Assembly: GCA_004553545.1 (NCBI GenBank)
Contig: SFLD01000023.1
Coordinates: 1-32,569 of the forward strand
Reading direction: 5' to 3'
Origin: Clostridiales bacterium
GTDB taxonomy: Bacteria; Bacillota; Clostridia; Oscillospirales; Oscillospiraceae
Length of the DNA stretch: 32,569 nt
The translations under genes were made by a program, and so were the position numbers. The notes beneath the pieces are model-generated. The model worked only from the letters and a program-made list of their open reading frames with translations, was not told the origin of the DNA and made no database searches. This document shows positions 14,735 through 22,160 of this stretch, in pieces (position 1 is the stretch's first letter; every line of letters starts with the position of its first letter).

Positions 14735-16513
14735 TCAGATGACACCGTACTCCTTCAGGAGCTTCTCGATGTCCGTTCCCTGGATCTTGCCAAGGACCTT
14801 CTTCACGGCCATCTTCTCCACGAGGCCCATCTCCATGTCGGTGGCCTTCTTGCCGTCCCGGAGCTTCACGGTGGCGTTCAGCAGGTCCCGCACGTCATAG
14901 ACGCTGCCCCAGACCTCGGGCACGCCCCGGTCCACGTTCAGCAGAGTGTAGACGGCCTCCATGCCGGTGCGCATGGAGTACTCGGTGGTGAAGATGGTGT
15001 CCCGGGGGGTTTCCGCGAACTGGCCCAGGAAGGCGAAGTTCACGCTGCCGTCCGGCACCACCTTGGGCCGGTCACCGTAGGCGCGGGGCATGAAGAAGGC
15101 GTCGATATAGGGCATCATCACGGGCACGGTATTGGCGCTGTTTTCCGCCATGTCCTCGATCTCGTCCTCCGGCACGCCGATGTGGTAGAGCCACTCCATG
15201 CAGATCTCCTTGCCCGTGCACTGGCGCATGGGCTTTTTCACGAAGTCGCCGGGCTTGTCGGTGAAGAGGGAGTAGACCCACACCAGGCAGTGGTCCTTGG
15301 GCTGGGTGCGGAACTGGGGCTGGCGGTTGATGGTCCAGCTCATGAGCCAGGAGGAGTCCTTCACGGTGACGATGCCGCCGGTGACGACCTTGCCGGTGAA
15401 GGGATCCCGCTTGCAGATGTTCTTGATATAGGGGATGATCCGCTGGTCCAGGGTCTCCACGGTGGCGCTCATCCAGTTGGTCTGCTCGGGGTCATGGCAG
15501 AACTTGTCGGGATGGCCGAAGGCCGGGTCCTGGGCGGCGATCTTGCGCCACATGTCCCAGCCGCCGCCTTCCTTCAGCTCGGTGTTGTAGGCCGCGGGAG
15601 TATTCTGGCTTCCCAGGGAGGAGTTCTCCACGCAGCCGCCGTTGGTGATGAAGACGAGATCGTTCTCCGTGAGGTCGATGGCGCTCTTTTCGCCATTCTC
15701 GATGACCTCGATGCGCTTTGCCAGCTTGTGGTGGGGGTCGGCGCAGTCGAACTCCACGTTGCAGACCTGGACGCCGTAGTGGAACTGGACGTTGTGGCTC
15801 TCCAGATACTTTACCATGGGCAGGATCATGGACTCATACTGGTTGTACTTGGTGAAGCGCAGGGCGGTGAAGTCGGGAAGACCCCCGATGTGGTGGATAT
15901 AGCGCTGGATATAGAGCTTCATCTCCAGGGCGCTGTGCCAGTTCTCAAAGGCGAACATGGTCCGCCAGTAGAGCCAGAAGTTGGAGTTCAGGACCTCGTC
16001 GTCGAAGTAATCCGTGATCTTCTTGTCCTGCAGCTCCTCGTTGGGGGTGAAGAAGAGCTTCATGATCTCCATGGCGCCCTTGTCGGAGATGGCGAACTTG
16101 CCGTCAGTGTGGGCGTCCTCACCGCGGTTGACGGTGGCACGGCAGAGGGAGTAGTTGGGGTCCTCCTTGTTGAGCCAGTAGTACTCGTCCAGCACGCTGA
16201 CGCCCTCCGTCTCGATGGAGGGGATGGAGCGGAAGAGGTCCCACATGACCTCAAAGTGGTTGTCCATCTCACGGCCGCCCCGCATCACGTAGCCGAGATT
16301 TTCGAATTTGTAGCCGTCGCAGGCGCCGCCGGGGAGGTTCCCCTTCTCCAGAATGTGGATATGCTCGCCCTTCATCTGGCCGTCCCGCACGAGATAGCAG
16401 GCGGCGGTGAGGGCTGCCAGGCCGCTGCCGACGATATAGGCGGATTTCTGATCCACGCCCTGGGGCTTCTTGGGGCGGGCAAAGGCTTCGTAGTTACCGC
16501 TGGAATAATACAT
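14735..16513 (-). CDS. ohyA: Oleate hydratase, FAD-dependent
   Basis: 592 residues, the usual length. Near the N-terminus a dinucleotide-binding fold (YIVGSGLAALTAACYL) is followed by ILEKGNLPGGACDGY and the family-specific RGGREMDNHFEVMWDL segment. The body contains ENWHSALEMKLYIQRY, a central FITNGGCVENSSLG, and the C-terminal FLGQFAETPRDTIFTTEYSMR region that closes the FAD site. The enzyme adds water across the cis-9 double bond of oleic and related fatty acids to give 10-hydroxystearate, a detoxification reaction for free unsaturated fatty acids common in gut bacteria; the protein is membrane-associated or cytosolic. The start has AAAGGAG eight bases upstream (16522-16528). It has its own promoter region containing an inverted repeat and lies just downstream of a DhaS-like TetR gene on the same strand, which probably regulates it. 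Confidence 0.96.
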   Translation of the reverse strand: MYYSSGNYEAFARPKKPQGVDQKSAYIVGSGLAALTAACYLVRDGQMKGEHIHILEKGNLPGGACDGYKFENLGYVMRGGREMDNHFEVMWDLFRSIPSIETEGVSVLDEYYWLNKEDPNYSLCRATVNRGEDAHTDGKFAISDKGAMEIMKLFFTPNEELQDKKITDYFDDEVLNSNFWLYWRTMFAFENWHSALEMKLYIQRYIHHIGGLPDFTALRFTKYNQYESMILPMVKYLESHNVQFHYGVQVCNVEFDCADPHHKLAKRIEVIENGEKSAIDLTENDLVFITNGGCVENSSLGSQNTPAAYNTELKEGGGWDMWRKIAAQDPAFGHPDKFCHDPEQTNWMSATVETLDQRIIPYIKNICKRDPFTGKVVTGGIVTVKDSSWLMSWTINRQPQFRTQPKDHCLVWVYSLFTDKPGDFVKKPMRQCTGKEICMEWLYHIGVPEDEIEDMAENSANTVPVMMPYIDAFFMPRAYGDRPKVVPDGSVNFAFLGQFAETPRDTIFTTEYSMRTGMEAVYTLLNVDRGVPEVWGSVYDVRDLLNATVKLRDGKKATDMEMGLVEKMAVKKVLGKIQGTDIEKLLKEYGVI

Positions 16514-16537
16514 AGAGAGGTCTCCTTTCGATGTCCG

Positions 16538-16553
16538 GTATCCCTTGGGATAC
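16538..16553 (-). promoter_or_regulatory. Candidate operator ahead of oleate hydratase
   Basis: GTATCCC-TT-GGGATAC, a 7-bp inverted repeat with a 2-base centre, lies between the predicted promoter and the ribosome binding site (about +17 to +32). It is a plausible binding site for the neighbouring TetR-family protein. Confidence 0.45.
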
Positions 16554-16576
16554 TATGTTTTCCTGTTGTTGCCGTA

Positions 16577-16605
16577 AGAATACCCCAGTTTCCGGGGAAG
16601 CGCAA
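16577..16605 (-). promoter_or_regulatory. Predicted promoter of oleate hydratase
   Basis: Minus strand TTGCGC, a 17-base spacer, TATTCT. The match is moderate (3/6 and 4/6), so an activator or derepression mechanism is possible. It lies immediately past the terminator of the upstream TetR gene. Confidence 0.4.
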
Positions 16606-16611
16606 TCAGCA

Positions 16612-16648
16612 GAAAGCGCCCTGTGATAAGTTCTTTATCACAGGGCGC
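16612..16648 (-). terminator. Terminator of the DhaS-like TetR gene
   Basis: A perfect 14-bp stem (GCGCCCTGTGATAA, 5-base loop, complementary arm) followed on the minus strand by TTTCT. It separates the regulator gene from the oleate hydratase promoter. Confidence 0.8.
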
Positions 16649-16667
16649 GAAACTGTTTGAAATTTTA

Positions 16668-17249
16668 TCACTCCGGGCGCTTTGATGGGTCCTTGTCGGC
16701 CCTCAGCCGCTCCAGGGCGGCGCGGATGTTGCCGTGGATGGCCAGCTCCAGCCGGCTCACGATGGCCTGGGGGTCCCCCTTCATGTCGCTTTTGATCCAG
16801 TCCAGCATGAGGCCCACGAACATGTATTGGTAGAGGGTGGCCAGGAACGCCTTGTCCTCCTGCCGGACGCTCATGCCCTGGGCCTGCTCCTCCACCACGC
16901 CGTCCAGCAGGGCGTAGGTGACCTTGTAGAGGTAATTCTCCACCTGCTCCCGGCTGACGGAGCGGTAGACGTTCAGAATGAAGGGCTTGTTCTCCCGCAC
17001 TGCCTCAAAGATCTGCAGGAGACCCTGCTGCCAGGTCTCATAGGTCTTCTTCCCGGCGAGAGCCCGGCTGGCGTCCTCCTGGCAGCACCACTCCACGAGG
17101 TCGTAGATGTCCTTGAAGTGGTAGTAGAAGGTCATGCGGTTGATGCCGCAGTCCTCCGTGATGTCGGTGACGGTGATCTTGCTGAGGGGCTTTTGCAGCA
17201 GCAGCGACTTCAGCGACGCCTCCAGCGCCCGCTTGGTGACCTGAGACAT
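16668..17249 (-). CDS. TetR family regulator, DhaS-like (TetR_C_8 type)
   Basis: 193 residues from the Met at 17249 with GGGAGG seven bases upstream. The N-terminal helix-turn-helix has the form typical of this subgroup: ASLKSLLLQKPLSKITVTDI then CGINRMTFYYHFKDIYDLVEW. The C-terminal domain includes LYQYMFVGLMLDWIKSDM and fits the dihydroxyacetone-kinase-regulator-like ligand domain; DhaS itself is an activator, while other members are repressors of lipid or solvent stress genes. It lies 154 bases upstream of oleate hydratase on the same strand and separated by a terminator, so it likely responds to fatty acids or membrane stress and controls that gene. The link is inferred from position. A good promoter (17279-17307) precedes it. 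Confidence 0.88.
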   Translation of the reverse strand: MSQVTKRALEASLKSLLLQKPLSKITVTDITEDCGINRMTFYYHFKDIYDLVEWCCQEDASRALAGKKTYETWQQGLLQIFEAVRENKPFILNVYRSVSREQVENYLYKVTYALLDGVVEEQAQGMSVRQEDKAFLATLYQYMFVGLMLDWIKSDMKGDPQAIVSRLELAIHGNIRAALERLRADKDPSKRPE

Positions 17250-17278
17250 GGGCACGCCTCCCTTCCCGTGATGGGGCC

Positions 17279-17307
17279 ATTGTACCCAACGGGCGGGAAA
17301 AATGCAA
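17279..17307 (-). promoter_or_regulatory. Promoter of the DhaS-like TetR gene
   Basis: Minus strand TTGCAT, a 17-base spacer, TACAAT: good matches with optimal spacing, 30 bases upstream of the start codon. Confidence 0.7.
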
Positions 17308-17332
17308 GGCCGGAAAATTTTACATGGAATGA

Positions 17333-17362
17333 CTGGCATCCGGCGGCAGAACATGGTATCAT
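17333..17362 (+). promoter_or_regulatory. Predicted promoter of the HAD-IIA gene
   Basis: CTGGCA, an 18-base spacer, TATCAT with a TG one base upstream (extended -10). It lies in the 150-base divergent gap between the TetR and HAD-IIA genes. Confidence 0.5.
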
Positions 17363-17399
17363 AGAGCCATCAACGAAAGAAAGGCTGGCGAACGGGCTT

Positions 17400-18209
17400 A
17401 TGGATCTCGGCAACCGGATCGATTTCAACGCCAAAAAAGGCTTCATCTGTGATATGGACGGTGTCATCTACCATGGCAACCGCATCCTCCCCGGCGTGGC
17501 GGAGTTCATCCAGTGGCTCCAGGCGGAGGGGAAGGAGTACCTCTTCCTCACCAACAACAGCGGCTACACCCCCCGGGAGCTCCAGCAGAAGCTGGCCCGC
17601 ATGGGGCTGGATGTCTCTGAGGAGCACTTCTACACCAGCGCCCTCGCCACGGCGGCCTTTCTCCGGGACCAGGCTCCCGGCTGCTCCGTCTTCGCCATCG
17701 GCGAGGCGGGCCTCCTCAACGCCCTCTACGACGCCGGCATCACCATGAACGATGTGAACCCGGACTACGTGGTGGTGGGGGAGGGGCGGTCCTACTCGCT
17801 CGACACCCTCACCAAGGCCACGAACCTGGTGATGGCGGGGGCCAAGCTCATCGGCGCCAACTCCGATGTCTCCGGCCCCATTGAAAACGGCATCGCCCCC
17901 GCCTGCCGGGCCCTTATCGCCCCCATCGAGATGGCCACCGGCAAGCAGGCCTACTTCTGCGGCAAGCCCAACCCCCTGATGATGCGCACCGGCCTCAAGA
18001 AGCTGGGCTGCCACTCCGGCGAGGCCGTGATGGTGGGCGACCGGATGGATACCGACGTGATCTCGGGTCTTGAGAGCGGCATGTCCACGGTGCTGGTGCT
18101 CTCCGGCGTCTCCACGGAGGAGACCCTGAAGACCTACGCCTACCGGCCCGGCATCGTCCTTCCCGGCGTGGGGGACATCGCCGCCATGGCCCGGCGGGAG
18201 AAGGCCTGA
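17400..18209 (+). CDS. HAD-IIA family hydrolase (NagD/AraL-like sugar phosphatase)
   Basis: 269 residues. HAD motifs: nucleophile D18 and general acid D20 in FICDMDGVIYHG, TNNS for motif II, GKPNP with the motif III Lys, and VGDRMDTD for motif IV. The large C2-type cap between motifs II and III (~residues 75-185) places it in subclass IIA with NagD, AraL and PNPase-like enzymes. It dephosphorylates small sugar phosphates or nucleotides in the cytoplasm; the substrate is unknown. The ATG at 17400 has only a distant AAAGG (about 15 bases away), so initiation is probably weak. The frame is open far upstream, but the family's N-terminus matches this start. It is a single-gene unit between a promoter and a bidirectional terminator. 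Confidence 0.9.
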   Translation: MDLGNRIDFNAKKGFICDMDGVIYHGNRILPGVAEFIQWLQAEGKEYLFLTNNSGYTPRELQQKLARMGLDVSEEHFYTSALATAAFLRDQAPGCSVFAIGEAGLLNALYDAGITMNDVNPDYVVVGEGRSYSLDTLTKATNLVMAGAKLIGANSDVSGPIENGIAPACRALIAPIEMATGKQAYFCGKPNPLMMRTGLKKLGCHSGEAVMVGDRMDTDVISGLESGMSTVLVLSGVSTEETLKTYAYRPGIVLPGVGDIAAMARREKA

Positions 18210-18222
18210 AAACGCGAAAAAT

Positions 18223-18257
18223 GCCCCCGGAGACCTGCATCTCCGGGGGCGTTTTCT
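18223..18257. terminator. Bidirectional terminator between HAD-IIA and flavodoxin genes
   Basis: A perfect 11-bp stem GCCCCCGGAGA with a 6-base loop. GTTTTCT follows on the plus strand and ATTTTTCG on the minus strand, so it can end both convergent transcripts. Confidence 0.88.
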
Positions 18258-18730
18258 CACTTCTTGCTCTCAGCCCAGAGCCGGATGGATTCCTCCGGCA
18301 CATTGCCGATCCACATCTTGCCGGGGCGCAGGTCGCCGCTGCAGCTGCCCTTCAGGCCCTCCAGGGTCTTGCCCATGCTGCTGCCGCCGGAGGTGGCGAA
18401 GGGGATCACGGTCTTGCCGGAGAGATCGTAGCTCTCCAGGAAGGTGTTGATGATGGTGGGGGCCACATACCACCAGATGGGGAAGCCCACGTAAATGGTG
18501 TCGTACTGGTCCATGTTTGCCACCCGGCCCTCGATCTCAGGGCGGGAGGACTTGTCCTTCATCTCCAGGGTGCTGCGGCTGCGGGGATCGGTCCAGTCCA
18601 GATCCTTCTTGGTGTAGGGCACCTTGGGCCGGATCTCGTGGAGATCCGCGCCGATGGCCTTGGCCAGACGCTCCGCGGCCCGGGCGGTGGTGCCGGTGGC
18701 GGAGAAGTAAGCGACCAATGTCTTGCTCAT
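18257..18730 (-). CDS. Flavodoxin
   Basis: 157 residues from Met at 18730, with AAGGAGG eight bases upstream. The FMN phosphate loop is VAYFSATGTTARAAE (S-x-T-G-T-T), followed by the FMN-flanking loops YVGFPIWWYVAPTIINTFLE (aromatic pair) and PFATSGGSSMGKTLEGLK. The length and motifs are those of a long-chain-like or 'flavodoxin 4' cytoplasmic electron carrier. It is divergent from the LysR gene, which likely controls it. It has a good extended -10 promoter. In other Firmicutes similar flavodoxins neighbour carboxymuconolactone decarboxylase-like genes under LysR control, as here; that is general knowledge, not visible proof. Confidence 0.92.
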   Translation of the reverse strand: MSKTLVAYFSATGTTARAAERLAKAIGADLHEIRPKVPYTKKDLDWTDPRSRSTLEMKDKSSRPEIEGRVANMDQYDTIYVGFPIWWYVAPTIINTFLESYDLSGKTVIPFATSGGSSMGKTLEGLKGSCSGDLRPGKMWIGNVPEESIRLWAESKK

Positions 18731-18818
18731 AGGGTTTTCCTCCTTCATGCTTCGCCCCCGGCCCCACCGGGACGGCGTTTTCCCGGGAAAGGCCTGCCCC
18801 TCCCATCCTTTTGGTACC

Positions 18819-18847
18819 AGCATAGCACAGCGGGGCGGACTTGTCGA
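18819..18847 (-). promoter_or_regulatory. Promoter of the flavodoxin gene
   Basis: Minus strand TCGACA, a 17-base spacer, TATGCT preceded by TG one base upstream (extended -10). It lies in the 219-base divergent gap shared with the LysR gene. Confidence 0.65.
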
Positions 18848-18893
18848 ATGCTTCTTTCTTATCACGAGCCATACGAAAAAGACATTCCTGCTC

Positions 18894-18923
18894 TTGCACA
18901 ATGCCCGGAAAGCGTGGTACACT
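18894..18923 (+). promoter_or_regulatory. Promoter of the LysR gene
   Basis: TTGCAC, an 18-base spacer, TACACT, 26 bases before the start codon. The two divergent -35 boxes are 46 bases apart, leaving room for a LysR site between them. I could not single out one T-N11-A box. Confidence 0.6.
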
Positions 18924-18949
18924 GGGGGAAACGAGAGGAGGCAAGCGGC

Positions 18950-19852
18950 ATGGAACTGCGGGTCCTGCGATACTTCCTGGCGGTGGCCCGGGAGGAGAAC
19001 ATCACGAGAGCGGCGGCGCTGCTCCACGTGACCCAGCCCACCCTCTCCCGCCAGCTGATGCAGCTGGAGGAGGAGCTGGGGGTGAAGCTCTTCCGCCGGG
19101 GGCAGTACCGGGTGGTGCTGACGGACGAGGGGATGCTCCTCCGCCGGGCCCAGGAGATCCTGGAGCTGGCGGAGAAGGCGGAGCGGGAGCTGAGCCGCAG
19201 CGGCGGGGAGCTCTCCGGCGAGATCGCCATCGGCTGCGGCGAGACCCGCAGCATGACCACCCTCTCCCGGCACATCCGCCTCTTCCGGCAGCGGTATCCC
19301 CAGGTTCGCTTCCGCATCTACAGCGCCATTGCGGACGACGTGAAGGAGCGCATCGAAAAGGGTCTTCTGGACATGGGCCTTCTCACGGAGCCGGTGGACA
19401 TCGGCCGCTACGCCTTCCACCGCCTGCCGGAAAAGGACCGCTGGGGCGTCCTGGCGCCGGAGGACCATCCCCTGGCGGCCAAGGGCGGGGCCGCGCCCCA
19501 GGATCTCCTGGGGGAGCCCCTGCTCCTCAGCGGACGGGAGCTCATCCGCCAGGAGCTGGCGGGCTGGTTCGGGGAGGCCTACGGGGCCATCCAGGTGGCG
19601 GCGGAGTATAACCTGATCCTCAACGCCGCCAACATGGTGAAAAACGGCGTGGGCCTGGCCCTCTGCTTCGACCTGGACTGCGTTGCCTCCGGTCTCCGCT
19701 TCGTCCCCCTGAGCCCCACCCTGGAGACCGGCACCGTCCTGGCCTGGAAGAAGGACCAGACCGGCTCTCCGGCGGCGGAGGAGTTTCTGCGGCAGCTGAG
19801 AAATACGGGCGAGGCATTTCTGAACGAAGAAAAAAAGTATTCGACATTTTAG
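18950..19852 (+). CDS. LysR family transcriptional regulator
   Basis: 300 residues from ATG at 18950 with AGGAGG eight bases upstream. N-terminal winged helix-turn-helix: LRYFLAVAREENITRAAALLHVTQPTLSRQLMQLEEELGVKLFRR. A linker helix follows and then a two-lobed periplasmic-binding-like effector domain from ~residue 90 to 295. It acts as a ligand-responsive activator of neighbouring genes; the divergent flavodoxin and the downstream CMD-cupin and DUF362 genes are the obvious candidates. The ligand is unknown. The stop codon overlaps the spacer of a new promoter, and the 3' end carries a terminator with a GAAA tetraloop. Confidence 0.93.
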   Translation: MELRVLRYFLAVAREENITRAAALLHVTQPTLSRQLMQLEEELGVKLFRRGQYRVVLTDEGMLLRRAQEILELAEKAERELSRSGGELSGEIAIGCGETRSMTTLSRHIRLFRQRYPQVRFRIYSAIADDVKERIEKGLLDMGLLTEPVDIGRYAFHRLPEKDRWGVLAPEDHPLAAKGGAAPQDLLGEPLLLSGRELIRQELAGWFGEAYGAIQVAAEYNLILNAANMVKNGVGLALCFDLDCVASGLRFVPLSPTLETGTVLAWKKDQTGSPAAEEFLRQLRNTGEAFLNEEKKYSTF

Positions 19853-19869
19853 GCATCCTGCCGTACAAT
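19841..19869 (+). promoter_or_regulatory. Promoter inside the LysR gene end
   Basis: TCGACA (19841-19846), a 17-base spacer, TACAAT (19864-19869). It spans the LysR stop codon and would start transcription about 19876, feeding the MerR-like gene and perhaps the CMD-cupin gene. The -10 box shares two bases with the terminator stem. Confidence 0.6.
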
Positions 19870-19899
19870 GCAGACATCCGAAAGGGTGTCTGCATTTTT
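19868..19899 (+). terminator. LysR terminator overlapping the next promoter
   Basis: Stem ATGCAGACATCC with a GAAA tetraloop and a matching arm (one G-T pair), followed by five T. Transcripts from the LysR promoter would form the whole hairpin. Those from the overlapping promoter would begin inside it and escape. Confidence 0.85.
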
Positions 19900-19921
19900 C
19901 GCGGGAAGGGGGAAAAATTCC

Positions 19922-20212
19922 ATGGATCAACAGGAACTCAGCCGCTGCTGCGCCATCCCGCCGGAGCGCCTGGCGGAGTACCGGCGCTTCTGCGGCGGGG
20001 ACTGCGATGTCCCGCGCCTGAGCCTCTTTCTCTCCCTCCGGGATCTGGACTTCTCCCCGGAGGAGGCGGCGGCCTACCTGGACGCGCCCCCGGCGGAGCG
20101 GCTGCGCCGCCTGGAGACCCGGCGGGAGGCCCTCCTCACGGAGATCCACCGGCGGGAGGAGCAGCTCTGCCGCCTGGACTGCCTGCGCCACGCCCTGCGC
20201 CAGGGCCGCTGA
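19922..20212 (+). CDS. Short MerR-like protein lacking a recognisable winged helix
   Basis: 96 residues. LSLFLSLRDLDFSPEEAAAYL is the second-helix motif of MerR regulators, and PPAERLRRLETRREALLTEI onward (~59-96) is the antiparallel coiled-coil dimerisation helix with the usual I-H-x-R-E-x-Q-L-x-x-L-D ending. The canonical MerR N-terminus (the T-L-R-Y-Y-E-x-x-G-L turn) is not seen; residues 1-30 may be a shortened version of it. It could be a degenerate DNA-binding protein or a dimer partner that modulates another regulator. It lies between LysR and the CMD-cupin gene, and probably has its own promoter (19841-19869). AAGGGGG precedes the start. Confidence 0.65.
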   Translation: MDQQELSRCCAIPPERLAEYRRFCGGDCDVPRLSLFLSLRDLDFSPEEAAAYLDAPPAERLRRLETRREALLTEIHRREEQLCRLDCLRHALRQGR

Positions 20213-20258
20213 CACCCGGCTTTTCCGATTTTCTGGATTCTCAAAGGAGGTTTTCATC

Positions 20259-21005
20259 ATGGCAGTGAAGCAGACCGCGGGCCGGGAGGCCCTGGGGCAG
20301 TTCGCCCCGAAATTCGCCCAGCTCAATGACGACGTGCTCTTCGGCGAGGTCTGGTCCCGGGAGGGCCAGCTCCCGCTGAAGCTCCGCTCCCTCGTCACCG
20401 TCACCGCCCTCATCAGCAAGGGCATCGTGGACAGCTCCCTGAAGTATCACCTGGAGAGCGCCCGGAAAAACGGCGTCACCGCCCAGGAGATGGCGGAGAC
20501 CCTGACCCACATCGCCTTCTACGCCGGCTGGCCCAACGCCTGGGCCGCCTTCCGCATGGCGAAGGAGGTCTATGAGGGGAAGGAGACCGAGGGCCACGGA
20601 GGCTTCTTCGGCCAGGGCCAGCCCAACACCGTCTTCGCCCGGTACTTTGACGGCCAGAGCTACCTCCAGCCCCTGACGGACCCCAGGGAGACCGTCTTTG
20701 TGGCCAACGTCACCTTTGAGCCCGGCTGCCGTAACCACTGGCACATCCACCACGCCAAGCGCGGCGGCGGACAGCTCCTCCTCTGCGTGGACGGCAGGGG
20801 CTGGTATCAGGAGGAGGGCAAGCCCGCCCAGGCCCTGCACCCCGGCGATGCCGTCACCATCCCGGCGGAGGTGAAGCACTGGCACGGCGCCCAGGCAGAC
20901 TGCTGGTTCAGCCACCTGGCGGTGGAGGTCCCCGGCGAGGACTGCTCCAACGAGTGGTGCGAGGCCGTGGACCCGGAGGCCTACGCCGCCCTCCGGGAGG
21001 ACTGA
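20259..21005 (+). CDS. Carboxymuconolactone decarboxylase-like domain fused to a cupin
   Basis: 248 residues. Residues ~8-105 form an AhpD/CMD-like helical domain (LRSLVTVTALISKGI, then ESARKNGVTAQEMAETLTHIAFYAGWP), without the CxxC of peroxidase-type AhpD. Residues ~125-235 form a cupin barrel: the metal-binding first motif is in CRNHWHIHHAKRGGGQLLL and the second in PAEVKHWHGA, with His in both. Such two-domain proteins are common in anaerobic Firmicutes and are usually found near flavodoxin and oxidoreductase genes; the reaction is unknown. AAAGGAGG lies eight bases upstream of ATG. The neighbouring LysR, MerR-like and flavodoxin genes suggest one redox or quinone-stress module. Confidence 0.9.
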   Translation: MAVKQTAGREALGQFAPKFAQLNDDVLFGEVWSREGQLPLKLRSLVTVTALISKGIVDSSLKYHLESARKNGVTAQEMAETLTHIAFYAGWPNAWAAFRMAKEVYEGKETEGHGGFFGQGQPNTVFARYFDGQSYLQPLTDPRETVFVANVTFEPGCRNHWHIHHAKRGGGQLLLCVDGRGWYQEEGKPAQALHPGDAVTIPAEVKHWHGAQADCWFSHLAVEVPGEDCSNEWCEAVDPEAYAALRED

Positions 21006-21051
21006 CCACCCCCGCTTTTCCCCCGGAAGATGCGGAAAACGGGAAATTTTC

Positions 21052-21080
21052 TTGCATCGTTCCGGAAAACGGCCTATAAT
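21052..21080 (+). promoter_or_regulatory. Promoter of the DUF362 gene
   Basis: TTGCAT, a 17-base spacer, TATAAT (perfect -10), 54 bases before the start codon. One of the clearest promoters in the window. Confidence 0.8.
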
Positions 21081-21134
21081 AAGAGAGGAAAAGTTTGCGG
21101 CGGGTCCCCCGCCGCTGTGAAAGGAGATCTTCCG

Positions 21135-21998
21135 ATGAAAGCAACCGTCTATTTCTCCCGTGAGATCACCCCGGAAAAGGTCGTCGCCCTCTACGAGGCC
21201 GCCGGCAAGCCCCTGCCCGGCAAAGTGGCCGTGAAGCTCCACTCCGGCGAGGAGGGGAACCAGAACTTCCTGAAGCCCGAGTTCTGGAAGCCCATGATCG
21301 AGGCCGTGAACGGCACCGTGGTGGAGTGCAACACCGCCTATGAGGGCGCCCGCAACACCACTGAGAAGCACGTGGCCCTGCTGGAAAAGCACGGCTGGAG
21401 CAAGTACTTCACCGTGGACCTGCTGGACGCCGAGGGTCCCGACCTGGAGCTCCCCATCCCCAACGGCAAGCGCATCCAGAAGAACTTCCTGGGCAAGGAC
21501 ATCGCCAACTATGACTCCATGCTGGTCCTCTCCCACTTCAAGGGCCATCCCATGGGCGGCTTCGGCGGCGCGCTGAAGCAGCTCTCCATCGGTTGCGCCT
21601 CCTCCTACGGCAAGGCCTATATCCACGGCGCCGGCGAGCCGGAGAAGATCTGGACCGCCGACCACGACTCCTTCCTGGAGTCCATGGCCGACGCCGCCTC
21701 CTCCGTGGTGGACTACTTCAAGGGCAACATGGTCTTCGTCAACGTGATGAAGAACATGTCCGTGGACTGCGACTGCTGCGCCGTGGCCGAGGACCCCTGC
21801 ATGAAGGACATCGGCATCCTGGTGTCCCTGGATCCCGTGGCCGTGGACCAGGCCTGCCTGGACCTGGTCTATGCCTCCCAGGACCCCGGCCGGGACCACC
21901 TTCTCAAGCGCATCGAGAGCCGCCACGGCGTGCTGACGGTGGAAGCCGCCGCCGCCCTGGGCGTGGGCTCCCGGGAGTATGAGCTGGTGGAGCTCTGA
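21135..21998 (+). CDS. DUF362 domain protein
   Basis: 287 residues from ATG at 21135 with AAGGAG eight bases upstream. DUF362 features: VAVKLHSGEEGNQNFLKPEF near the N-terminus, LSHFKGHPMGGFGGALKQLSIG in the middle, and CDCCAVAEDPCMKDIGILVS-type sequence leading into SLDPVAVDQACLDLV. The two 4Fe-4S ferredoxin motifs found in longer family members are absent; four Cys in the C-D-C-C...P-C cluster remain and might bind metal. The function of the family is unsettled; iron-sulfur or redox roles have been suggested. It has its own strong promoter and terminator. Confidence 0.88.
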   Translation: MKATVYFSREITPEKVVALYEAAGKPLPGKVAVKLHSGEEGNQNFLKPEFWKPMIEAVNGTVVECNTAYEGARNTTEKHVALLEKHGWSKYFTVDLLDAEGPDLELPIPNGKRIQKNFLGKDIANYDSMLVLSHFKGHPMGGFGGALKQLSIGCASSYGKAYIHGAGEPEKIWTADHDSFLESMADAASSVVDYFKGNMVFVNVMKNMSVDCDCCAVAEDPCMKDIGILVSLDPVAVDQACLDLVYASQDPGRDHLLKRIESRHGVLTVEAAAALGVGSREYELVEL

Positions 21999-22016
21999 GA
22001 AAAACCGAAGGAACAG

Positions 22017-22064
22017 CGACCCGGAGAGGACGGACATCGTCCCCTCCGGGTCGTTCCGTTTTCC
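22017..22064 (+). terminator. Terminator of the DUF362 gene
   Basis: Arms CGACCCGGAG-A-GGACG and CGTCC-C-CTCCGGGTCG (one mismatch) with a 5-base loop, then TTCCGTTTT. It lies between DUF362 and the hydrogenase operon. Confidence 0.88.
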
Positions 22065-22085
22065 GGAGCGTGGGAGGGGATTTGT

Positions 22086-22128
22086 TTGTGATTTATCTAA
22101 CATGAACAACTTGACACCAAAATAACAA
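22086..22128 (+). promoter_or_regulatory. Tandem Rex-like sites upstream of the hydrogenase operon
   Basis: Two 18-base elements start 25 bases apart: TTGTGATTTATCTAACAT (22086-22103) and TTGACACCAAAATAACAA (22111-22128). Each agrees with the Rex consensus TTGTTAA-N4-TTAACAA at 10 of 14 positions. They lie in an ~80-base AT-rich island. A second promoter, TTGACA at 22111, an 18-base spacer and TCTTAT, overlaps the second element. Rex senses NADH/NAD+ and is known to regulate clostridial hydrogenases. Binding here is inference. Confidence 0.45.
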
Positions 22129-22160
22129 GGAATGTCTTATGGAAAATGGATAAAAACCTC

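Noticed and set aside
15182..16660. 492-codon plus-strand frame opposite oleate hydratase
   Set aside because: Antisense shadow of an unmistakable enzyme; no motif or start signal of its own.
18731..20425. Minus-strand frame continuing upstream of the flavodoxin start
   Set aside because: The flavodoxin begins at 18730 with a good ribosome site; the upstream part is antisense to LysR, the MerR-like gene and part of CMD-cupin and has no domain.
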